Positions 11,574 to 20,012 of a stretch of 64,000 nucleotides of DNA are shown here, one piece after another (positions within the stretch are counted from its first letter, which is position 1; the number at the start of each line of letters is the position of its first letter). A model generated the notes under the pieces. That model made no database searches, was not told the origin of the DNA, and saw only the letters and a list, made by a program, of their open reading frames with translations. Source of the stretch: Cephalotrichum gorgonifer (lineage: Eukaryota > Ascomycota > Sordariomycetes > Microascales > Microascaceae); contig ONZQ02000002.1 in NCBI GenBank assembly GCA_900312665.1, positions 1,448,993 to 1,512,992 of the forward strand. Direction: 5' to 3'. A program made the position numbers and the translations under genes.

Positions 11574-11643
11574 ACATACAACACCAGGGATTCGCTGGTC
11601 GTCACCGACCCAACTACTAGCCTAGCGCTTCGTGGTTTATGTA
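11574..11643 (-). pseudogene. 3' half of a split 5S rRNA gene
   Basis: Read on the minus strand this matches nt 50-119 of the intact 5S copy at 23310-23428. It includes the conserved TAGTAGTTGGGTCGGTGACG block and ends in GTTGTATGT followed by a T5 tract (terminator-like). Only two substitutions are apparent. The 5' half is missing here and is found on the same strand at 17571-17625. CCACG in this half pairs with CGTGG of the other half, where the intact copy has CCGCG/CGCGG. This compensatory change indicates that both halves came from one gene. Confidence 0.85.
11638..11643. repeat. Left copy of 6-bp direct repeat TATGTA (target-site duplication)
   Basis: TATGTA is the last stretch of 5S sequence before the match stops. 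The same six bases open the other 5S fragment at 17571. In the intact 5S copy it occurs once. Confidence 0.65.
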
Positions 11644-12430
11644 AAGGATGTAAAGGGGAGCAGACTGGAGCGGCCAAAACGGGTGCGGACTGGGCCGGCC
11701 TGAAACCTGGACCAAGCGCCCCGGAAAAGGGGGGGCGCACCTTCCCTGATATCCCCGGGCTGTACAGTACAGTACACTTTCCGATTTGAGCACCTCGTCT
11801 GAATCGTCATTGCCCGTGCCCATGAGTGTGTAGCCGCCGTGTCGGGGGCCTCGATGAGGTCCATGACAGGGGACGTCATCTCGGTCTGCTTGCAAAATGA
11901 CATCCGCCATCGTGTAATGAACGGCTGGAGAAGGACGCAAAATCCATGGAGGGATCGCGAGATGAAGGTCCTCAGAACACCTGGAAGGCTTCGCGGAGGT
12001 GGATTACCCCGCGAAATCGAAAGCCATTAATTCCGCACCGACCAAACATCTTTACGATTCGTGAACTCGTCTACTGCCACCCACTCCTCCCTTTCAGTTG
12101 TGAAGTGAACGATCGGAAGACACATTATACCCTTTTCGATATCATCGAGGCTTTTCCCTCTCAAGTCCTTATATGTAGCGAGTATAACGGCGCGCGAGAA
12201 ATCGTAATCCGAGGTCGTCAAACCGATCGTTCGCCGAAGATTTTGACCCTGCGTATTGTCACATAATAACTTCAGGCAGGAGGGTGAGGGCGTTTTAGGG
12301 GGGGGGGGGGGGTCGGGGTTATTGAGCACCGCCTGAGATAAGGTTTTTCGCCCCCGTCTGGGACCGCCCCGCGCAAGGAGCTGCCTCTCGTCTTGAGGGG
12401 AGAAGCACCCAGATACTCTTCAGTCTATGC
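11644..12430. other. Left arm of the island; possible minus-strand relic
   Basis: No intact gene. A minus-strand frame at 12027-12329 has a protein-like segment (TTSDYDFSRAVILATYKD, then EREEWVAVDEFTNRKDVW) with no recognised family. It is closed by stops on both sides and abuts a run of 15 G at 12298-12312. It may be a fragment of a former gene. Confidence 0.35.
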
Positions 12431-12763
12431 ATGATCTCGCCACTATATAGAACAGCCGTGGGCCGGCGCGAGGATGCACTGCCCTTGGTTCAAGAGTGCA
12501 TACGCCAGAAACGATCCATTCTAGGACAAACCCATCTTTCAATGGAGAGATGTCTGTCCGGACTCTCGAACGGTGGAGCACTAGTATCGCCGGGCTGGGT
12601 TGACGTCGCTTCATCACGCCCTCGCGGATTCTCGCCAGCTCCTAACAACGTCGTTCCAACAAAGCCTAGAATCCCACAATCCGTAATTCATTCCCTCGAA
12701 ACCGCGAAACAGAATATATTCCTTCGCGACGATACGGGTATATCAGGAGGGAGCGTGAACTGA
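12431..12763 (+). pseudogene. TPR-repeat (kinesin-light-chain type) gene relic
   Basis: The frame encodes one recognisable tetratricopeptide unit of the type found in fungal NB-ARC/TPR and patatin/TPR proteins: GRREDALPLVQECIRQKRSI, then LGQTHLSMERCLSGLS. The usual form is (L)GR..EAL.LM..C...R..(I)LG..HP.T..... About 40 codons are TPR-like; beyond them the frame shows nothing recognisable. With one unit and no partner domains in frame, it is best read as a fragment of a former NLR-like gene. Confidence 0.5.
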
Positions 12764-12863
12764 GATGGCACCTTTCAACCCCATCCTTCTTCTGCCTTCA
12801 GCCAAACATAGTTCATACATACCAAAGCAATAATCCCATCGCTTTGCTACAGCCCAAAGCACA

Positions 12864-13560
12864 ATGGCCAAGCAGGACCCCACTACACCTAATGCCGTCG
12901 GCCTGCCAAGCTGCACCGTATCAAGCCCAGCCGTACAGGCTGTCGAGTGGTGGATGATCATCGACAAGAAGAACAAACTGGAGCTCCATCGTCTTGAGCT
13001 CTTGAGTTCGGACACTGGGGCTACGATCATGAGCAAGCTCAAAGCCAAATACGAGCTTGCGAAGCAGCGCCAGCGCTGGTGGAGCTCGGCTCCTGTCATT
13101 GAGAGAGCGACCGTTTCTCCTGTGAGCTACTTCTTTACTCATTCTCAAGAGATTGTCTCTAATTTCCTTTATCTAGTATTGTGTCGGCGACGCCGAGGCC
13201 CAAGATTACCCACGCGAGGTCTTAATCGAAACCAGCAAGCCCCACCCGGTTCTCACCAAGGCCTTTCAGCGACCTGGTGTTGTTCGATCCACGGCCAGGT
13301 TCCTTGCCCTCAATAGCGACTTTGATGTTGGCCAAGGCGCGGACCGAGCTGGCGGGTCCCGGCATGCCATATATGTCAAAGTTGGGGTCCATCTACCAAC
13401 CTTATATGTTGTCTTCGCTATGGAGCTGCTCGTCGCCGTGATTGCCGGAATTCTCCTTGGGTTTTTGTCTGGTACTGCAGCCGTCGGGCTGGCTACGACT
13501 GGTACTGTTGTAGGGCTGGTTGGAGTGGTAAATGCTTTTCTTTTTTGGACGTTTAAGTGA
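12864..13560 (+). CDS. Hypothetical membrane protein with C-terminal transmembrane helices
   Basis: Exons 12864-13121 and 13177-13560 joined over a 55-nt intron (GTGAGC, a CTAAT branch site, ATCTAG) give 213 aa in frame. The first 90 residues are soluble and partly helical (KLKAKYELAKQRQRWW). Residues about 160-210 hold two hydrophobic segments (LYVVFAMELLVAVIAGILLG and VGLATTGTVVGLVGVVNAFL). Codon use is less GC-biased than in the core genes, consistent with its place in the island. No family is recognised. It follows the TPR relic, and a membrane-inserting C-terminus would suit a partner of an NLR-like protein, but that is only inference from position. Confidence 0.6.
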
Positions 13561-13927
13561 GTAGAAGCGTCAAAAGGCAGCCAAGGCACCCCAGTTGAAG
13601 CTATGTCAGGTGGCTTCTGTAACAGGCTCTTCACCGGAGGGAGTTATGTTATGCAGATCGTCTCGGAGCACAGAACGGCCAGTCATCGGCAGGACTGTCA
13701 AGACGGGAAAATAAGAACAAGTTGCTATTGATTCCGGCTGTCCAACAAGATTACTCGCGATCCCTGGTCCGAATGTTCCCAATATTTTCAATAGGACCCC
13801 ACTTCAATATCTTCATCCCAATCCATCACACCTCCCCGATCTCCAAATTCTGCGAATCTGGCCAACTTCGTGCCATTTCCGGCGCCGGCGCTAGGCAAAC
13901 TCGCTGAAAGATGAACCCGTAGAGACG
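13561..13927. other. Short intergenic stretch in the island
   Basis: Lies between converging genes. Its right part (about 13880-13927) begins a block that is an imperfect copy of sequence at about 14165-14280 within the neighbouring gene, indicating a local duplication. Confidence 0.4.
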
Positions 13928-15578
13928 CTACTTGGAATCTGCCCAAAATCTTGCTGACTCGGGAAGATAGTCCCAGTAGGAGCAAATTCCACCACAAATT
14001 CTGTCAAAAATGTTGCTGACTTCCAGTGGAAGCAAATCCGATAGTGAATATGAGTAGTCACGCGAAGAGACGGCCGCATAACTCTCCAAACATCCAAATA
14101 CGCCAGCAACTCCTCCGCCCACAACACATGCAGCTCCCATCTCCACACCACCTAGAAATTCATCCCAGTCGAGGCCAAGGCTAGGCAAGCTCCACCCACC
14201 ATCCGTGGGGACGCTATTCGAACTCTGCCCGGAATCTTGCCGACTTAGGACGAGAGTCCCAGTAGAAGAGTCGCACCGGCTGTTGCCAGGATGGGACGTG
14301 TCCAAGACAGTAGGAGGAACCCTGGTCAGTAGCCCCTGAGACGGGATATTCAGGTTGTGCGTCTGAATGCCCAAGGGAGAGTTGGCAAGAGAGAGTGTCG
14401 GGGATGTCTCTCGAGACGAGGAACTGCCGTTGAGCTGCTCTTGACGCACGTCGGTCATTGAGGCCATGTAGCATTGTGAAATTGTTTCCAGATCTTTCTC
14501 ACTCAGTCGTGTGAGACGTCCCTCGTTCATGCACGCGGCCATTTTATTGTTGGCCTCGTGCATGACTCGATTGATTTGTGCACCTGGGATTGAAGTTGTA
14601 TCGAGAACTGATTTCTAAATTAGCACGTGAATTTGTGTTGATGGAGTCAGGGCATACATGGATGGACTGGTATTTCCTCTCCAGGAAATAACGTGTACCA
14701 GACCATGAACCACTTTGCAAGCTCGCGCTTCCCAGTCTCCTCCAGCGTTCTTGATCGGCCAATGTAAGTCTTGAGATTTGCGTTGACCCAATCGTCAAGT
14801 TCGGATCTGACTTTGTCAAAGTCAGGATGAATAAACTTGGCCTTGGTATATTTCTCGATGGATTTGGCCACTGTTGGGTTGATGCCTTTCATGTCCTTGT
14901 TGGCGGGTTGTACAGCCCCAGATTCCAGCGCTTGACAGCTTTCAGCTAATTTCGCATGCTTTTCCTTAGTTTCCTCGTCTTCGAATAAACGTTCACATCG
15001 GTCACATCTATGCAGCTTGTGCTTGTGTTTCGCATGTTGGCTGTATTTCGTTAGCTACAGCTATAAACGGTGGCAATGGGAGAGAAGCGTGGGACGTACT
15101 GGTAAAGATGTTGGAAATCAGTGAAACTTGTCGAGCCTCTGCACTGTTTATAGCGCTTTGTTGTTGCACAGTTTTGTCCGTTGTCGCATGGAGGAAACAG
15201 GTTTGGCCATCTGGCATTGAACCAACACCTCAATTGGCGTGGATGGATTTTGGCATTTCCAGTTTCTTGGAAAGGACTGGAAGCCGGCCGTTTTTGACCT
15301 CCAGGTCGGTCCGACCCGTCGTCTCGACCACGCTTCAAGTTGATCGGCGCCTCGGTGATGCCACTGCTCCCACACCCCTCCCAAGAGGGCATGTCATATG
15401 GCTCTTGGGTTTGAGATGGAATCCCTAAACACAAAGGGTAAAGAATTAACGATGACAATGTAGAGGAAAGGTGCTGGAGTCGCAACAGGAATTGTTACGA
15501 TCCGGGAAGCAACGCAGACTTACCCTCGCGGATCTGAGGGCCGAGGGAGGTGTTCTTCTTGGGAGCAGCGGTGGCCAT
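13928..15578 (-). CDS. Chimeric gene: uS11-like first exon spliced to a C2H2-like zinc-finger protein
   Basis: Exons 15578-15524, 15424-15100, 15040-14658 and 14607-13928 give about 480 aa with all junctions in frame. Exon 1 encodes MATAAPKKNTSLGPQIRE plus one base. The SLGPQ[V/I]REG signature is the N-terminus of ribosomal protein uS11 (S14), but the following ELVFGV.HIFASFND core is absent. Instead exon 2 enters a Ser/Gly-rich region and a degenerate C2H2-type module of a fungal family: spaced Cys/His, FQHLY-HQH, then HRCDRCERLF and KHAKLAESC. It continues with WFMVWYTLFPGEEIPVHP, matching that family's W..(I)Y..LFP motif. The last exon is Ser/Thr-rich and internally duplicated. For the last intron, CAG at 14610-14608 is used because the nearer TAG would create a stop. 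The protein may be a nuclear regulator expressed from a ribosomal-protein promoter. Expression is unproven. Confidence 0.6.
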
Positions 15579-15924
15579 TTTGGGAGTCTTCTTATCGGAT
15601 GATGATCTACTGGGTGGTGATTGATCGGTAGGGGAGGGAAGCTCGTCGAGAGAGTTGTCTCGGGGACGCGGACGTGAAAATGAAAACCACAGAGCAGGCG
15701 GCACGATCCACGCTTTTGTGGGCGTCGACCTCGCGAGAATTCGCGCCTTGCCGACCTCGCGGAAAGACAGAGAAGGGTGGCAAATGTGGCACGCGGGTAC
15801 TATCTACCTGATAAGTATGCCAGTGGGCGACAAATGGCATTCCGGCTTGGGATCTGATCAGCTGATAATTGACAGCCCACTGTTCGACCGGCGACCCATC
15901 AAACAAACTTCGTTCCTCAAGGCT
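15579..15924 (-). promoter_or_regulatory. Probable captured uS11 promoter and 5' leader
   Basis: This lies directly upstream of the uS11-like exon and ends where plus-strand CHAT-gene sequence becomes recognisable. If the first exon was copied from the uS11 gene, its promoter probably came with it. No specific factor site is claimed. Open frames on both strands here lack coding character. Confidence 0.35.
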
Positions 15925-16860
15925 CTTTTGAGCAAACCAAGCGGTTTGCGTCCCCTGTGCCGTTGTAGACAGAGGTCCCATCACAGATGGCCCCGCCGTT
16001 GTGGACTGACGCTCTTTATTACCTCGAACAAGGCCGGGCAGTTATCATCAGCCGACTCATAGATTGCCGAAGTGATCTGTCGACATTATCGGAAAGTGCT
16101 ATCCCGAAACCGCTCAGCGCTACAAGAGTCTCGTCGTTGAGGTCAATACTCCCATTCGCAACGCCAGGGGCGATAGAACAGAGGTTGACATGTTGAATCG
16201 CCATAGTGAGGCTATCGACGACCTCAACTCGTGTATCAAGGATATCAGGGCGAAACGGGGGTTTGAACGATTCTTGCTCGCCAGACAACAGGCGAACTAC
16301 AAGATACCGTAGCGGATGGCATAATTGCCATCGTAAACGTGACCGGCGTCCGTAGCGATGCGGTTCTCGTCTTGCGTTCATCCATCCGGGCCCTTCCGCT
16401 TCCAGGCTTGCGAGCATCCGACGCAAAGGGGTGGCTGCGAAGAGACTGGACGGTGGACCGGAAACTAAAGGGCGACGAGAGAACCAAGCCAGCCAGGCAG
16501 AAGAATGATGAGTTTCTACAGTATCTGTTGTGGCTTTGGGAGAATTGCGTGAAGCAGATCCTCGAGGGGGTACACGGGATGCAGCCAGCAGGACGAGAAT
16601 ACGACGTTCCAAGAGTTTGGTAGATTGGAACGGGATTAGCAAGCTCCATGCCCTTCCATGCAGCAGGACATTACCTCGCGGACTGAACGGCGCGGACTCA
16701 AAGGAGAGGTTTGATTGCTCCTTGGTGATGTATACAATGGGTCGCAGGGAGTGGCTTCGCTTTCAGGGGTTCACCTACAGCTTTCAGGGCCCCTTGCGGA
16801 GCATGGCCATGCATTGGCGAGTGGAGCTCAGAGTGTTCAGTACATCCATATTGGAGTGAT
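15925..16860 (+). pseudogene. CHAT-domain (TPR-CHAT) gene relic
   Basis: Pieces of a fungal CHAT-domain protein lie in order across frames. First comes LYYLEQGRAVIISRLIDCRS (family form LLELGRG.I...L.D.R.D). Next is ETAQRYKSLVVEVNTPIRNA with RGFERFLLARQQ. Then VADGIIAIVNVTGVRSDAV, LPGLRASDAKGWL and YLLWLWENCVKQILEGVH. Last is VPRVW followed by IGTGLASSMPFHAAG. The frame shifts near 16081 and 16305, and stops interrupt at 15966, 16311 and 16621 (TAG where the family has a second Trp). The W-to-TAG change and the first TAG are transitions of the kind left by repeat-induced point mutation, but RIP was not tested. CHAT proteins are caspase-like peptidases associated with immune-type receptors. 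The catalytic part cannot be traced. Confidence 0.7.
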
Positions 16861-17570
16861 TGCCCCTATATAAAACTCCCCAGTACCACAATATTGTGAA
16901 GAGACAGGTAGGGACATGATGCAAGGGACATGATGCAGGGTCACGTAGAGCATCTACGAAACAGCTTACATGGGAGCTGATAATCCATCATAACACTACT
17001 GAAAGATCTCTCATACCAGCTGCCTCTTTTCCTCCAGATAGGCATCAGAGCCCCTTACCCCAGAAGATTACCTGCTTAGTATAAAGTTGCTATAAACTAT
17101 CATAAACGAAACCCAAACGATATAGGAAGTCAGTAATAAGGTAGAATAAAGACCGGGTTGGACGAAGGGTTGTTATAGAATAGCAGACTTCGTGAGAGTA
17201 GTTGATAGCGAGGAAGCAAGAATTAAGATAAGAGTCCAGGGTCGAGGTTGGCGGGGGATTAAATATAACTACAATTAGGTCCTCAGGTTTTCCATGGAGG
17301 TTGAATATTCGAAACGGTGCTGTAGACGGAAGGTTGAATCGATCGGTGCCAGAGACAGAATATAGGTCAGCGCCGTAATCGGAAAGTGGGGTCGGCTCTG
17401 GCCGGCCCCCCGAAGCCAGGATTCGGGCACACCCCGCATTCCATGACCAGGGCCCACCCATATTCCAGGCACTGTGAGTACCATTCTTAGGTGTAAAAGG
17501 TCTACCGATATGGGCGCTTGCATACAGGGATGCCAATTCAGGAACCTTCTGATCCTGTCCGCTTGAGTCG
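16861..17570. other. Right arm of the island, A/T-rich and stop-rich
   Basis: All plus-strand frames are dense with stops. The sequence is A/T-richer than the surroundings and may be the further-decayed 3' part of the CHAT gene. A minus-strand 148-codon frame (17090-17536) gives no recognisable protein. The final bases before the 5S half are TTGAGTCG. Confidence 0.45.
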
Positions 17571-17576
17571 TATGTA
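17571..17576. repeat. Right copy of 6-bp direct repeat TATGTA (target-site duplication)
   Basis: These six bases are shared with the end of the left 5S fragment. They correspond to nt 50-55 of the 5S RNA (TACATA in transcript sense). Confidence 0.65.
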
Positions 17577-17625
17577 TAGGGGAGCGGACGGGACGCTCAG
17601 TTTCCCACGAGCTATGGTCGTATGT
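17571..17625 (-). pseudogene. 5' half of a split 5S rRNA gene
   Basis: On the minus strand this begins ACATACGACCATAGCTCG and matches nt 1-55 of the intact 5S copy with three differences, then stops abruptly. Its CGTGG helix-II strand is complementary to CCACG in the 3' half 5.9 kb away. It is the right-hand counterpart of the fragment at 11574-11643. Confidence 0.85.
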
Positions 17626-18131
17626 CCTTGTTAAAGCTCAGCTGTGAGTATAGAAAGCCTCGCAGAGACATCCATCTTGCACTTCGTCCACTTGATAGTG
17701 TGATGTCACTAGTAGTGAAACCGAGCAGGCAGGCCCTTCCGGTGGGAAAGAAGCGGAGGGACGAGTGGCAGAAAAATTAGTTGATCGGATGCTATAATAA
17801 AGATAGGAGAAAGATATAGCCCGGACAGCGGGAAATGTGTCGAGATGTAAGATTGTTCCGGAGCCAGCAAGCTGAGGGGAGGCGAGTCTCTCTTAAAGGC
17901 AGTTTAAGTTTAGAGAGAGCTGGTTGCTCCTGTATCTGGACCTGCATCCTTGCCAGCTGTTCACAGTGGCAACCACCGCCACACCAATCCCCACTCGCAA
18001 CTTCCTCACCTTCCTCACCCGCCGCCAAGCTTCTCGAGCTCCCTCAAGCTCTCCAAGATCACCTTCACGGAACAACCTCCAAAACCTCCCCTTCGACTCC
18101 CCTCGACCTTCCCCCCCATACCACCGCAAAT
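17626..18131. other. Promoter and leader of the cyclin H gene
   Basis: Non-coding. From about 17960 it is rich in CCACC/CTCC pyrimidine tracts typical of fungal leaders. A frame open upstream of the chosen ATG has no coding character. Confidence 0.5.
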
Positions 18132-19406
18132 ATGGACCCAACCGAAGACCTCAGATACCGCCAGTCCACCCAATTCCGCCTGTGGTCTTACACAACCTCC
18201 ACCCTTGCCGCCCTCCGCGCGAAGACTAACTCACTTGCGACCACACACATCGAATCGCGCCTACAACCCGTGCCGGAATTCCTCACGCCAGATGAGGAGG
18301 CGCAGCTTCTCAAATTCTTTACCGTAGAGCTCCTCCGAGCTGCAGCCTTTTGCGAGCTGCCGACCGAGATCCGCGCGTCAGCGGCGGTGCACATGAGGAG
18401 ATTCTACGTCACGAACTCGGTCATGACATACTCGCCCACGGACCTACTGAAGACGTGTCTGTTCTTCGGATCGAAGGGGGAGGGGTTCTATGAGAGGCTG
18501 TCGAAGTGGGTTTCCCTCCGGCGATCGGAAAGGGGGGGCGAGAGTCGTGGGCTGGGCTGACTGACGATGGGATATAGGTTCGCCGAGAAGTTTCCGAATA
18601 CGACGGCTGAGGAGGTTGTCGCGGGAGAGTTTCTGCTGTGCCAGGGGATCCGCTTCTGCTTCGACGTACGGCACCCCTTCAGGGCGCTTGAGGGCGTGAT
18701 ACTAGAGCTACGGCGACTCTACCCGGACGAGGTATACCCTCCCAATCCCCTCGATTCTTCCCCCAGGAGTCCAAGCGCGACGCTCTGACAACCCCCAGAA
18801 CACTCGCATCGAACAGGCGCACGCCCGCGCACGCCACATCCTCAAGTTCAGCCCACTCATCACCGACGCCTACTTCCACTACACCCCCAGCCAGATCATG
18901 TTCGCGTCGCTCTCTATGGCCGACAAGGGCCTCGCCGACCGTCTCCTCGAGCGGACGTTCAGTTTCCCCCAGAATGGGAAGGCGGAGGACGTAAAACCAG
19001 AGGAGGAGGCGGCCCGTGCCGCGATGCGGGAGAAGATCCTCCGAACGATTGAGTCTTGCAGGGCGATGCTCGAGACGGAACCGCCCGAGCGGATGGACGA
19101 ATACTGGGGCACCGTACGTCTCCCCACTGCTCAGGTTATTTATGTCGTGGTACTGATATGCCCCCAATTTAGCCCGAGTGCAACAAGACGATACGGCCCC
19201 TCCTAAAGAAGCTAAGGAAATGCCGCGACCCGGACCGCGCCGACCTGGTGGCGCTGCAGCGTGCGAGGAGAGAACAGGTCCTCAATAAAGAAAAAGGGGG
19301 TAAGAAGGAGGGCGACGGGGGTTTGCTCAATGAGGAGAGCGAGGAGGCGAGGGAGGCGAAGAGGAGGAGGGTGGGGCTGGAGGACCCATTTGGGCCGAGT
19401 CTATGA
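18132..19406 (+). CDS. CCL1: Cyclin H, regulatory subunit of the CDK-activating kinase / TFIIH
   Basis: Four exons (18132-18505, 18578-18731, 18799-19113, 19173-19406) give 358 aa with all phases consistent. The start MDPTEDLRYRQSTQFRLWS is the conserved cyclin H N-terminus (S..YR.W.F). The first cyclin box follows (AAVHMRRFYVTNSVMTYSP, then LLKTCLFFGSK). The region around FAEKFPNTTAEEVVAGEFLL and the RHPFRALEGVILELRRLYP segment complete the fold. A second cyclin-like domain contains YFHYTPSQIMFASLSMADKG. The C-terminus is basic and charged (KRRRVGLEDPFGPSL). With Kin28/Cdk7 the protein phosphorylates the RNA polymerase II CTD and activates cyclin-dependent kinases in the nucleus. The first intron donor (AA|GTGGGT) was chosen because it restores KFAEKF in frame. 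Confidence 0.88.
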
Positions 19407-20012
19407 GGGTTGAGATAGACAGGGATGCTACTTGCCGAAGGCCCTCTTGGACGCTTACGATGAGCATGCTGGGACGGCTCCAATTCACGAAAGCGCGCTA
19501 TCGCCCCAGGCCCGGCCCTGTCATCGACTTGGCCAATAGTCAACTTGGTACGACACCCCCCTTGCCTGTCGGCTGGGGGCCTGGACACAGATCTTTGCTA
19601 TTAAAGCCGAGAGTGTCTTTATCCGCGGGAGAAGGCAACCGGCGCCGTTTGCAGACTTTTTCCTGCAGAACCATCGCTTCTCATCTCCCCGCCCAACCTC
19701 ATCTCCGGCCTGTTGGGGCAGGATCAAGTCCTTCTGAATCGGTATTTATGCGACCAGTACGGGCGCAATCATGGAATCCTCTAAACGACGACGTGTCGTC
19801 CCCTAGAGACCGTTTGGTAGGAGCTTGGATCGAGCACATATTTTGAGATGTGTATGGAGAATGTAAATATATACAAGATACGAAGAACAAGAAGCCAAAT
19901 ACCCGACAAGAGAAAGGGCCCCGTGTCCTCCAAAGCCCCCTTCCCCCTCCCCCCTTTGGTCACCCCCTCCACTGTATTCACCTGTCAGGATTCACCTGGG
20001 CTGGGCCAATGT
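19407..20012. other. Intergenic region between converging genes
   Basis: No gene seen. It holds the 3' ends of the cyclin H gene and the CVNH gene. C-rich tract at about 19920-19975. Confidence 0.5.

Larger units (their letters stand above)
11644..17570. mobile_element. 5.9-kb island inserted in a 5S rRNA gene
   Basis: The segment sits between the two complementary halves of a 5S rRNA gene, which overlap by TATGTA. Removing it and one TATGTA restores exactly 119 nt, the length of the intact copy. I see no long terminal inverted repeats and no LTRs. Just inside the left end is a tandem duplication of ATGTAAAGG. Contents are a TPR relic, a membrane-protein gene, a chimeric zinc-finger-like gene and a broken CHAT-domain gene. 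NLR-type and TPR genes are typical cargo of Starship elements, and one such element (Voyager) is known to integrate in 5S genes. No DUF3435 tyrosine recombinase was recognised here, so the island may be a decayed or non-autonomous derivative, or some other kind of insertion. Confidence 0.6.

Noticed and set aside
16019..16642. 207-codon minus-strand frame
   Set aside because: It is antisense to the CHAT relic, whose plus-strand fragments are clearly homologous to a known family.
17090..17536. 148-codon minus-strand frame in the right arm of the island
   Set aside because: No recognisable protein and A/T-rich decayed context. Kept only as a possible relic, not a gene.
11644..17570. LTR retrotransposon or terminal-inverted-repeat DNA transposon as the nature of the island
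   Set aside because: No direct long terminal repeats and no inverted terminal repeats were seen at the two ends, and no reverse transcriptase or DDE transposase motif was found inside.
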